Positions 51,075 to 60,500 of a stretch of DNA of 64,000 nucleotides are shown piece by piece. How positions within the stretch are numbered: position 1 is the stretch's first letter; every line of letters begins with the position of its first letter. The notes under the pieces are model-generated. The model made no database searches and was not told the origin of the DNA. It saw nothing but the letters and a program-made list of their open reading frames with translations. Source of the DNA: Prevotella sp. E2-28 (lineage in GTDB: Bacteria > Bacteroidota > Bacteroidia > Bacteroidales > Bacteroidaceae); contig NZ_CP091789.1 of NCBI RefSeq assembly GCF_022024055.1, positions 141,046 through 205,045 on the forward strand, given 5' to 3'. Position numbers and translations under genes: made by a program.

Positions 51075-51791
51075 TTACCAAACAGATGCTATATCAGCCA
51101 ATTCATCAGCAGAAAAGCCATTAATAACTGGCATTCCCATCTCTTGAGGTAAACAGCTAGGATAATTTCCCTGGTCATCTGGCACAAGTCGGGTCAAAAA
51201 TACGCCGATGCATGTTCTAGCTCCAGCCTTACATAATGTAGAGGCAATAGAGGCATATTGCTTTAAAGATTGTGGAGTAACAAGAAGATCAGGATATACC
51301 AAATCTTTACCTTGTATAGTATCTGGATCTACGCTCAACCTATTGGAATCCTTCAGAACCAACACATCGGCATAGTCAAACATTACATCTTGGAAACATT
51401 GAACCATACCGTTGGCAACTGCGCTTTCCGGCTTGCCTTTATACATGACATTGGTATTGATTACTCGAAAATTTCTCAGAATCTGGGATATTTCGGGATC
51501 ATAGTCTATAGAATCTATTATCAGGCGCATCAATTTGGAACCGCCTTTCCTTCGACACAAATCATGAAAATCATTATATCGCTTTTTATTGCTGTCTATT
51601 GTATGGATTTCAGGAGAAAAGACAGATGTCAGGGACCTCCATAAGAATTTGCCAGCTGTTCCCGAGCTCGTCCAATAGGGTAAAGACGCCGGTATAGGCA
51701 GAAGTTTTGCAGGTCCGCTTATAGAAATATCGCCAGCATCAGAACTTTGACAATCATCCACATATTTTTGATAAACACCTTTTGAATCCAT
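51075..51791 (-). CDS. Hypothetical protein, paralogue of the one at 48705-49409
   Basis: The 238-residue protein shares about six blocks with its paralogue (SGTAGKFLWRSLTS, KKRYNDFHDLCRRKGGS, RVINTNVMYKG, TIQGKDLVYPDLL, GVFLTRLVPDDQGNYPS and a C-terminal ADELADIA). Strands ADVLVLKD and TCIGVFLTRL are typical of an alpha/beta enzyme or receptor domain, but no catalytic residues are evident. It is the first gene of a two-gene unit with the TerB-like protein. Its promoter appears to lie about 170 bp upstream (51960-51967), leaving a long leader. Confidence 0.7.
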   Translation of the reverse strand: MDSKGVYQKYVDDCQSSDAGDISISGPAKLLPIPASLPYWTSSGTAGKFLWRSLTSVFSPEIHTIDSNKKRYNDFHDLCRRKGGSKLMRLIIDSIDYDPEISQILRNFRVINTNVMYKGKPESAVANGMVQCFQDVMFDYADVLVLKDSNRLSVDPDTIQGKDLVYPDLLVTPQSLKQYASIASTLCKAGARTCIGVFLTRLVPDDQGNYPSCLPQEMGMPVINGFSADELADIASVW

Positions 51792-52130
51792 AATCGAAAT
51801 AGGTTAGAGTTTGTAAAGAAGATTACACTATCGAAAAATCACATATGGTCTAAGAGGTATCTGTGAAGATACTCCTATATCGTTTTATCGCATATAATAA
51901 CAACGCTTCACTATACATTTCTTATAGCATATCTATTTACGAAAACACATATTATTGCGCAAATATACACATTTTTAACGACTAGTTGCAAAGTTTCAGC
52001 AAAAAAATGCGTATAACTGCCATTTTCAAGGTAACATTGTAGGAAAATACCATTGAAATCAAAAGATTTGTATTTTTGCACCGTGAATAGAACTCTAACA
52101 AAATCGAATCGATAACAAACGTAAATTAAC
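51792..52130. promoter_or_regulatory. Divergent promoter region with a long leftward leader
   Basis: Leftward TATATTTG (51960-51967) with TTTG 21 bp upstream (51989-51992) faces the paralogue gene, and rightward TATTTTTG (52071-52078) precedes the gene at 52131. The leftward transcript would have about 160 nt of untranslated A+T-rich leader in which I see no coding frame. Nothing else is visible in this 339-bp gap. Confidence 0.5.
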
Positions 52131-52865
52131 ATGTGTATGGAACAGGCTATTTTAAATGGTGTCGGCAAAAAGATGAGACAGAGCTATCTCAACGGCCAGA
52201 CTTCAGAAAGTACAATCATTGCGATGTACAAGAAGAACAAGAAGGAAGCTGATTCCTTCTCAGTTTACGGATTTAGAACGCACGAGATTGAGAGGTTTGC
52301 ACGAGAGACGCACAATCCTCTGTTAAGGGAAAAGCTCCTGGCTTGTATTGACAAAAAGCGTGAACTTAACAAGAAAAGTTCAGAACAGAACCAACTCAGT
52401 CTGTCTAAGCTGGAGAATTTCAAGAAGACCGCTTGCGGAATCGGGTTAAGAAAAGTCCTCAAACATCTGGACAAACTATCCAAGTTAACCAGAGATCCAG
52501 AGACAAGGTTAATCCAAATGCTCCTGGAAACAGAGTATGCGAACCTCTCTGCCAAACAACACTATGGTAAGTTAAAAGGACTCATCTATGAAAGGAAATC
52601 CATCCTGTTATATCAGATGGCCGGCCTTCTGGAAACTATGGGATGGAAATATGGCATCAATTCAGAGACCGGCAAAAACGCATGTTACCTTGTATATGTG
52701 TACCTACCCAATGGCGTTCAGCTGACATGGCACTGTAACGAATACACCATTTACGAGTGCTATCCTCCTATAGATGCAGAATGGGACGGACAGGTATGTA
52801 TGACTATGGAGAAATTATTGACCTACATAAGCAATCGTTTCTTTGACACAAAGATGGCAGCATGA
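52131..52865 (+). CDS. Hypothetical protein (244 aa)
   Basis: No family recognised. The N-terminal half is basic and helical (GKKMRQSYLNGQTSESTIIA, then LRKVLKHLDKLSKLTRDPET). The C-terminal half has a beta-rich, aromatic region: ACYLVYVYLPNGVQLTWHCN and YTIYECYPPIDAEWDGQ. It might bind nucleic acid through the basic part. An ATG two codons downstream (52137) is an alternative start. It is a single-gene unit under the promoter at 52071-52078. Confidence 0.65.
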   Translation: MCMEQAILNGVGKKMRQSYLNGQTSESTIIAMYKKNKKEADSFSVYGFRTHEIERFARETHNPLLREKLLACIDKKRELNKKSSEQNQLSLSKLENFKKTACGIGLRKVLKHLDKLSKLTRDPETRLIQMLLETEYANLSAKQHYGKLKGLIYERKSILLYQMAGLLETMGWKYGINSETGKNACYLVYVYLPNGVQLTWHCNEYTIYECYPPIDAEWDGQVCMTMEKLLTYISNRFFDTKMAA

Positions 52866-52951
52866 CCATTCGCAATATTGCGACACTATATACCTGATAA
52901 CAAAAATAGTTGCAATTTTTTCAAAACAACAATAAATAACCAAAAATGTAG

Positions 52952-52959
52952 TATCTTTG
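52952..52959 (+). promoter_or_regulatory. -7 element before the interrupted phosphoribosyltransferase-like gene
   Basis: TATCTTTG followed by C matches the Bacteroidetes -7 consensus, about 29 bp before the GTG at 52988. Confidence 0.55.
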
Positions 52960-52987
52960 CACCGCAAATAATATAAATTAAAGCATT

Positions 52988-53338
52988 GTGACAAATTACT
53001 CATTCACTAACGCTCTAGATTACATACCCAGAAAGTATGGAGGCCTAAGCAGAAAGCAGATGCAGGACCATCAGGACGCTTACGGTTTCAAAGATCGCAA
53101 CTGTCCTCAGTTTGTAAAAGAGCAATTACAGGAACGGGGCCAGAACAAGATTGCAGATAATCCTTCTACATGGGTGGTATGTTTCATCCCTGCTTCTACC
53201 AGACAGAAGCATATCCGCAGATACAATGCACTTGTATCATACTTGAGAGCAAATCTCGGTTGCGAAATCTGAATCGACGGCATTGACGTTGCATATGACA
53301 GGAAAGGGTGGCGAACAAATAGACAACATGCAATTTAA
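52988..53338 (+). pseudogene. Truncated phosphoribosyltransferase-like gene with an in-frame TGA
   Basis: From GTG at 52988 the frame encodes 94 residues, including YGFKDRNCPQFVKEQL and WVVCFIPASTRQKHIRRYNA, which resemble the N-terminal part of a Bacteroidales phosphoribosyltransferase-like family (FKDxxCxxF, then C[IV]PAST-K...RY). A TGA at 53270-53272 stops it, but the same frame continues with IDGIDVAYDRKGWRTNRQ up to TAA at 53336-53338, which fits the family's next conserved block (xDR..H..G). The nucleotide-binding DDV(x)T(x)G loop is absent. It is therefore probably a decayed remnant, though the 94-aa product could still be made. Confidence 0.5.
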
Positions 53339-53343
53339 CTCCA

Positions 53344-56196
53344 ATGAATACTTATCTGAGATTTACAACTAGTTACTGTTTGAAATCGGTTCTATTTTTA
53401 AGCATGACGCTGCAGGTCTTACAGTCCCATGCAGATAATCATATCTCTGATTCCACATTAATTCCAGTTGATCCAAGAACCAGAATCGGAAAACTTGATA
53501 ATGGACTCACATATTATCTCAGACACAACAACTGGCCTGAAGACAGAGCTTGTTTCTATTTGTGCCAAAGAGTAGGAAGCATTCAGGAAACTGATTCTCA
53601 AAGAGGATTAGCACATTTCCTTGAACATATGTGCTTTAATGGCAGTGAACATTTCAAGGGGAACTCTATCGAACATTTTTGCGAAAGTCTCGGGCTTAAC
53701 AATGGTGAGGACATCAATGCCTTCACCAGCATAGAGAAGACAGTTTATTATATAGATAACGTCCCGACAGACATCGGGCAGGAGAAACTGGACAGTTGTC
53801 TGTGGATACTATACGACTGGGCTAATGGGTTGTCACTTGATTCCTTGGAAATAGAGAAGGAACGTGGGATTGTTCATGAGGAATGGAGAACCAGTAGGGA
53901 CGCGACATCGAGAATCTACGAGCGCCAGCTACCTATCCTCTACCCTACCTCAAAATATGGTCACAGACTTCCTATCGGTCTGATGGAGGTCGTTGACAAT
54001 TTCAGCCACAAGGAACTGAGGGATTATTATGAGAAATGGTATAACCCGGAAAATCAATGCGTCATCATTGTTGGGAATGTTGATATTGACAAGACAGAGG
54101 CTAAAATCAGGGATATCTTTGGTGCAATTAGGCCGTCTGCCATCCCCGGCATCGTCAAAAGAGAAGAAGTACAAGACCATAAGGGTGTCATCTATTCAAT
54201 GGACAAAGACAAGGAGTTGCAGGAAAACACCGTCTTTGTTCAATTCAAGCACAAAGCCTATACCGCACAAGACAGGCAATTCATACGATACTGGAAAGAG
54301 ATTTTCAGGACTAATGCAGCCTTGGGCATGCTAAATGTCAGATATGATGATGAAGCCCTCAAATCGGATTGCCCATATCTGACTGCCGGTGCATATGACG
54401 AATCATATTTCGTCTCAACGACAAAGGCAGCATTTGAGCTGTACTGCTCAGCTAAAGACAGCATGCAGGCCAAGGCCTTGGAAGGAATGGTAAAGGAATG
54501 CAAGCGGGCAGTACAATATGGCTTCACCCAGGAAGAATATAAACGCTATCAAGATGAAGAGGTATCAAAACTAGATAATCTCCTGCTCACAGCCGAACGA
54601 CGAGAGAGTTCCGGCCTTGCCGAAGAATGCTATAAGCATTACTTGTCTGGTACGGATATCTCTTCAGTCGAAGACTATGTGGCAATAATGAAAGAGATAG
54701 TCCTTTCCACCACTTTGGAAGATGTAAACAATAGGATGAAGGATTTATTGCCTACAGGTACAGACAATATGGTTATAGGCTGCTGGTCTATTGAAAAAGA
54801 TGGGGTTGCCTATCCTTCAGAAGAGGATTTATATGCTTCCTACAAGTCCGGTATGGAGGCATCCGTATCTCCATATGAAGACAACCTGAAAGGAGCAAGT
54901 CTACTGAGCGAGATGCCGTCCGGAGGTGATATTATATCTGAGCAGTACAATAAAGATCTCAATTATACAAGATATATACTGTCCAATGGCGTTCATGTAT
55001 TGACTAAAAAGACCGATATCGAGAAAAGCCAGATCCTTATGAAAGGATACGGCAAAGCAGGATGGACGATGTATAATGAAGAGGATGATCCCAACATCAT
55101 CATGCTTAACAGCATACCGTTTGGCAACAATGGCCTTACATCATCTCAAATTAACAAGCTGCTGTCAGGAAAACGAGTAAGTCTGGACTACAGTATTAGC
55201 CAGAGGACTTTCACATTCACGGGAAGTGCCAATCCATACGACATTGAAACCCTGATGCAGCTCATTTATGCGGACTTCACAAATATCACAAAGGATGAAG
55301 CCGAGTTCAAAAAGGCAATTGATGAGACAGCCCTGTCAATAAGGAATAGCAAGACCGATCCTGAGAGTGCCTTCTCAGATTCCGTCACCGTCACAACAGC
55401 AGGTCATCATCCACGATTTAAGATACTTGAAGAAGAGGATCTAGCCAGAGTCAGTCTGGAGCGTATCCATGAGATGATTAAAGAACAGACCGCAAGTGCG
55501 AAGAACTATACTTTTGTTTTTGTCGGTAACATTGACAGTATAAAGATGCGTAGCCTGGTTAAGAAATACCTTGCTTCATTGCCCAACACAAAGGAAGTTC
55601 AAAGAGGCCGTTTCATAAAGACATGGCTTCAGGAAGATGCCTATTGTCATTTTACCAGGAAGATGGAAACACCCAAGACAATGGTACAGATTGAATGGTT
55701 CACAGAATCCATACCATATACTCTCGAGAATAGTCTTTTAGCGAGCACTGCCAATAAGATACTTAACATGGTCTTTCAGAAAGTAATCCGTGAAGAGAAC
55801 AGTGCCACTTATGGTTGTGATGCCGACTATTTCCTTATTCGAGGAGAAAGGGATGATTGTCAGGTCGGCTTTTCTGTTGACTGTACCATGCAGCCGGAAA
55901 TGTGCGATTCTGTATTGGTGATGATAAAACAGGAATTTGAAAGGCTCTCTACCGAAATCGACGAGACAATGTTCAAGAATGCCAAGGAAATCATGCTGAA
56001 GGATTTGGACGAGCTTGAAAAGACGAAGAATGGTTTCTGGCTTGACATCATCTGGAAAAAGGAAGATAAAGGCATAGACTTCTATTCCGACAGGCGCAAC
56101 ATCATTGAGAACATTCAAATTGATGACATTAAGGCTTTCATGCACAAGCTACAGGCTAATTCCCATTTATGTGAGATATTGATGCAACCACAATAA
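53344..56196 (+). CDS. Secreted M16-family zinc peptidase
   Basis: The 950-residue protein has an N-terminal signal (SVLFLSMTLQVLQSHA) and a PqqL/pitrilysin-type architecture of two M16 repeats. The inverted zinc motif HFLEH is at 91-95 and the third ligand Glu lies in IEKERGIVHEEW near 171-173. The second, inactive half (about 540-930) contains GKAGWTMYNEEDDPN and LANTANKILN-like sequence. Such enzymes degrade peptides in the periplasm or at the cell surface. It is followed by the NucA-type endonuclease gene (14-bp gap) and a HAD-like gene. Confidence 0.9.
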   Translation: MNTYLRFTTSYCLKSVLFLSMTLQVLQSHADNHISDSTLIPVDPRTRIGKLDNGLTYYLRHNNWPEDRACFYLCQRVGSIQETDSQRGLAHFLEHMCFNGSEHFKGNSIEHFCESLGLNNGEDINAFTSIEKTVYYIDNVPTDIGQEKLDSCLWILYDWANGLSLDSLEIEKERGIVHEEWRTSRDATSRIYERQLPILYPTSKYGHRLPIGLMEVVDNFSHKELRDYYEKWYNPENQCVIIVGNVDIDKTEAKIRDIFGAIRPSAIPGIVKREEVQDHKGVIYSMDKDKELQENTVFVQFKHKAYTAQDRQFIRYWKEIFRTNAALGMLNVRYDDEALKSDCPYLTAGAYDESYFVSTTKAAFELYCSAKDSMQAKALEGMVKECKRAVQYGFTQEEYKRYQDEEVSKLDNLLLTAERRESSGLAEECYKHYLSGTDISSVEDYVAIMKEIVLSTTLEDVNNRMKDLLPTGTDNMVIGCWSIEKDGVAYPSEEDLYASYKSGMEASVSPYEDNLKGASLLSEMPSGGDIISEQYNKDLNYTRYILSNGVHVLTKKTDIEKSQILMKGYGKAGWTMYNEEDDPNIIMLNSIPFGNNGLTSSQINKLLSGKRVSLDYSISQRTFTFTGSANPYDIETLMQLIYADFTNITKDEAEFKKAIDETALSIRNSKTDPESAFSDSVTVTTAGHHPRFKILEEEDLARVSLERIHEMIKEQTASAKNYTFVFVGNIDSIKMRSLVKKYLASLPNTKEVQRGRFIKTWLQEDAYCHFTRKMETPKTMVQIEWFTESIPYTLENSLLASTANKILNMVFQKVIREENSATYGCDADYFLIRGERDDCQVGFSVDCTMQPEMCDSVLVMIKQEFERLSTEIDETMFKNAKEIMLKDLDELEKTKNGFWLDIIWKKEDKGIDFYSDRRNIIENIQIDDIKAFMHKLQANSHLCEILMQPQ

Positions 56197-56210
56197 AAAA
56201 GGCACGTAAT

Positions 56211-57041
56211 ATGGCTAAGTACAGATATTACATATCACTGATGTTTATACTGAGTGCTCTGGCTGTATTCAGTTTTAGCCATGTTTCGTATTCATCGAGG
56301 TCTGAGAATGCAGATCAACTTGCTCATGAATACAACAGGCAAGAATTAACAAAAGCATCTGACTATATACTTCCTCTCAAAGGAGTTAATGAGCAAATAC
56401 TTCGCAGGAAGGGATATTTAGCATCATATAACAGATATACAAAAGAACCGAACTGGGTAGCCTGGCATTTAACAAAAGAGCATCTTTCCGGAACGGTCAA
56501 GCGTCCCGGTAACGCATGGCATGAAGATCCACAGGTCCCCTCTCCGAGGGCTACTCATGCAGACTACAAGAAAAGCGGTTGGTCAAGAGGTCACATGTGT
56601 CCTGCAGGTGATAACAAATGGGACAGTGATGCCATGTACGACACCTTCCTCTATTCGAATGTCTGCCCCCAACATCCCAGGTTGAACAGCGGAGACTGGA
56701 ATGAAATAGAGATTGCCTGTCGTAGATGGGCACAGAATTTCAACGACATATACATTATCTGCGGGCCAATCTACTTCCGTAAAGAGCATCAGACTATTGG
56801 AGCAAACAGGATTATGGTACCAGACGCATTCTTCAAAGTTGTCATATGCCTTAATGGGACACCAAAAGGAATTGGATTCATTTGCAGGAATACCGAAGGG
56901 AACAGGAGAAAAGACATGTATGTAAACAGTATCTCACAGGTTGAAAGAATTACAGGAATGACCTTCTTTCCTAATCTTCCAAGCGATATTTCATTCATGG
57001 TGAAAAATGGAGCAGACATAAAATCATGGGATATGCCCTAA
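56211..57041 (+). CDS. DNA/RNA non-specific endonuclease (NucA type), exported
   Basis: A His-Me-finger nuclease with SRGHMCPAGDN near 124-134 (His as general base, as in DRGH) and the metal-binding NVCPQHPRLNSGDWNEIE segment, then IYIICGPIYF and FFKVVICLNG of the family core. The N-terminus (ISLMFILSALAVFSFSH) is a signal peptide or membrane anchor, so the enzyme acts outside the cytoplasm, probably on extracellular or incoming DNA. The length (276 aa) is standard. It lies in a row with the M16 peptidase and a HAD-like gene. Confidence 0.93.
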   Translation: MAKYRYYISLMFILSALAVFSFSHVSYSSRSENADQLAHEYNRQELTKASDYILPLKGVNEQILRRKGYLASYNRYTKEPNWVAWHLTKEHLSGTVKRPGNAWHEDPQVPSPRATHADYKKSGWSRGHMCPAGDNKWDSDAMYDTFLYSNVCPQHPRLNSGDWNEIEIACRRWAQNFNDIYIICGPIYFRKEHQTIGANRIMVPDAFFKVVICLNGTPKGIGFICRNTEGNRRKDMYVNSISQVERITGMTFFPNLPSDISFMVKNGADIKSWDMP

Positions 57042-57054
57042 TTAAGATGAGTAT

Positions 57055-57522
57055 ATGAAGATTATCTTTCTTGATTTCGACGGTGTCATGGACACGGCAT
57101 ATTATGACCATGTCCTAAGCAAGTTACGGTTACCAGGGAACGATACCTTCGGAACGGTATTTGATCCGAATTGCGTTCAGAATCTAAAAGAGATAATCGA
57201 CAAGACTGGAGCAGACATTGTTGTTTCATCTTCATGGAAACACTTCATGACATATAAGGACTTTCTCGACATGTGGGAATTCAGAGGATTGCCGGGCTTT
57301 GTTACGGATGTCACTCCGACACCGGACATACGAAGAAACCGAGGTGATGAAATAGATGCATGGCTGGATGAGTGTAATGTTGAATGCCAATATGTTATTA
57401 TTGATGACCTTGACGCCACCAACTTCAATGATCATCAATTACCCAGACTGCTTGTAGTGAATCCTTTCAACGGACTTGACGAGAGCACTGCAGAAAGAGC
57501 CATTCAGATACTGAATCAGTAA
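57055..57522 (+). CDS. HAD-fold protein of the Swiss-army-knife RNA-repair type
   Basis: The 155-residue protein contains IIFLDFDGVMDTAYYD (HAD motif I), VVSSSWKHFMTYKD (motif II with Ser and Lys) and YVIIDDLDA (motif IV). This order, with SSSWK, is typical of the HAD domain family named for RNA-repair fusion proteins, here as a stand-alone domain. It would act as a phosphatase, perhaps on nucleic-acid ends. It ends 6 bp before the convergent 1466-aa gene, so the stops nearly meet. Confidence 0.8.
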   Translation: MKIIFLDFDGVMDTAYYDHVLSKLRLPGNDTFGTVFDPNCVQNLKEIIDKTGADIVVSSSWKHFMTYKDFLDMWEFRGLPGFVTDVTPTPDIRRNRGDEIDAWLDECNVECQYVIIDDLDATNFNDHQLPRLLVVNPFNGLDESTAERAIQILNQ

Positions 57523-57528
57523 AGGGGA

Positions 57529-60500
57529 TCACTTTGCCAGATCAAACTCCACTTTTCCATCTTTTCGTATGTTGATAACTTTCACAGAAATCTTATCTCC
57601 TTTGGAGAATGAGCTTATATCTTTGCCTTGTTTCTTAAGTTGCTTAACATGCAGTAAACCCGAGCCACCGCCATTTACCCTTACAAAGATGCCATATTCC
57701 TGAATTCCGTTTACTCTGCCTGAATAGACATGGCCAATAGCAAAGTTGACCGGTTCTTTTATGTCCAGGTATTTTGATTTCTGCTGATTGTCTTCCATAT
57801 AGAACAGCTTGAAGTGCCCTGGAGTATTCTCACGAATAAAAGTATACTCTGGCTGAGCTAGAACCTTTCCGGAAGAATTAACCAATCCATAACGTTTTTC
57901 ATTAGAGTAGCCCTTATTGAATTTCACTATTCCCAAAGATAGTGCTTCAAATTCTGAGTTATACTCAACAGGGAGTATTGAATTACCATCCATACTGAAC
58001 AGGCCATACATCTTACCCTTCCTTACTTTCAGCATCGTATCAGCAAAAGGTTCTACAGAGTCATAAACAAAATCTGACAGAGAAGCTGACTCGCCAAGGC
58101 CTATTATTGCATATTTGCCGGCACATTGCTTTACGAGAACACTTTCATAGGATAATTCTGTAGTAGTAACCGGTTGGCAATTGTCATCAAATTCTATTTG
58201 ATTATTTGCCGAGAACAGAATAGCGCCTTCACTATCCATGATTTCATACGTATACCTGATAGAGCTAGATATTGAATTATAATTGTATCTTCGCCCGACG
58301 AATGTGCCATTGCCCAAGGCAGAAATATTTGAGTACAGTTCGGAGGTCAGTGATTCACCCTTAGCGTTTACTATGGAATAATGTAAATTCTGTTGGACGA
58401 TAAAGTGTTCCCCATCCACAACTTTTTCTATTTTTAATGCAGACAAAGGCATGATCTCATTTCCTGAAGCGTCAACGACTCCCTGTTTGTTTTGTAAAAC
58501 AACAATGAAATACGAAGATTCTGTTTCCAGGATATCATCATACAGATAATCTGTCAAGAGAGTCTTATCATCCGAACACAGTGCATACTTGTCCAAATAC
58601 CTCACTTTGAACAGTTTTTCATCATTTCCCTTGAATACCGGAACTACATTCCCTTCCGAATCAGTATCTAATTCTTTATACTTACAATCATAAATAACCT
58701 TTCCATCATCACCATATATACCAAATAAGCTATTGACAGGAGAGTTCTTTATTTCTACTTTCCATGTATTATTTGGAAGTAATTCCATATTATCATACTT
58801 TATTGGGACGATAACCGATCCGGAAGAAGCAACAATACCTTTTTTTAACCTACCGACAACAAAGCGATCCTTTGTGATGCAACCAATAATATTATCATTT
58901 GTCATCGGCAAAACTATATGACCTTCCCTGTCTATCAAGCCTTCTTGCCATTTTAGCTTAACCTTAAAGAAGTTATCATCGAATACTTCCAATGAATCAT
59001 ACACATAATCAGTCAACAGTTCCTGTGAGTCCTTAGCTAAAGCGACTTTATCCAACTGACTTGCTAATAAGAAGCCATCACATAATGATTCGAACTTAGG
59101 GCTTATATTGCCACTTTCATCTGTTTCTAAGACATGATAATCACAATCTACGATAACGGATCCGTCTGAACTGTACAATCCATAGACATCTCCTCTATAA
59201 TCGTTTTTTGTAACTTTCATATTGCCATTGGGCAGTAACTCAACATTTGAATATTGACAGGGAACAATGGCAACACCATCCTTATTTATAACGCCATAAT
59301 TAGAATAATTCCCAAAAAGAATTCTATCTTTACCCAGATACTTGAACTTATTAACTCCGTATGAGGAAAAAACTGTTTTCCCTATTTTGTCCAGCAAAGA
59401 ATAGTCCGAGCCCTTATTTGCGACATATATACCGTCTGTTATGAGTTCTATATTGTCATATATATAGTTTGTTAAGTTTACGCCTTTTTTGTCAGTCAAA
59501 GCATACTTGTCTATCAGAAATGTTTTCTGGCAGAAACTGTCAATTGGTACTATCGATGTTTTGACGTCACCTTTGTCCGTCAGATCCAGAGAATCATATT
59601 TGCATTCTATGATTTCTTTTCCATTGGAGTCAATAATACCGCATTTCCCTTTGTACTTTACAAGAAAATTCCCATTGGGCAGTTCTTTCATGCTGCTATA
59701 TTCTCGGTTGGAAAGGATTTCATCCTCTTTGTCAAATAGCAAATAGATGCCAAAACAAGATTTTATACTCTTCCCATTACCCAATGTTTCAACAGAGAAT
59801 TTCACATTACCATCTTTATCCTTTTTGGCTTCTGACGCATAGCATGGAAAAAGGATTTCACCGTTTACGTCAGCCAGACCGAACTGATCAACGTATTTGT
59901 ACCATCCTTGTTTCTTCTTCTGACAAAGAATAAACTTCCCATCAGGGCATTGCACTATGGAGGAATAGCCTTCAAGTATGATTGAAAAATCAGGGCCATA
60001 AAGAGTGCCTTTGTTAATTATATAATCATTCTGCAAAAGGATTATGGTGTCATATTGTAATGGCATGACCTCTTTAAGATTATAATCCAAAAGGCCATTA
60101 CACTTCGAGCTACCCTGTTTCTTTTCTATAAGTATATAACTATCAGATGCTTTCTCAATTTTAGAATATTCGAAAGGTAAGATAGTGTTACCATTACTAT
60201 CCACAACACCTTGGAACAACATGTTTTCTGCCACAAACTTGCCTGGCAACAACTCAGAAACAACGGTAGTTTTCCAACTCTTTTCGTCCAGACTAATAGT
60301 CTTTGTTCTTCCCCCATACTGAAGAACAAATTTCTCATCGTCTTTTGAAGTTATTTTGTCATACACTGGCTTTATCAAAATTACTCCTTCAGAGGACATG
60401 ATTCCATACTTTCCTTTATCTATGTCAGATGAAACAAAAATGTAGTTATCACCTACCCTTTTAAAACCCGAGAAATTGTAATCACAGATTTTATCACCAT

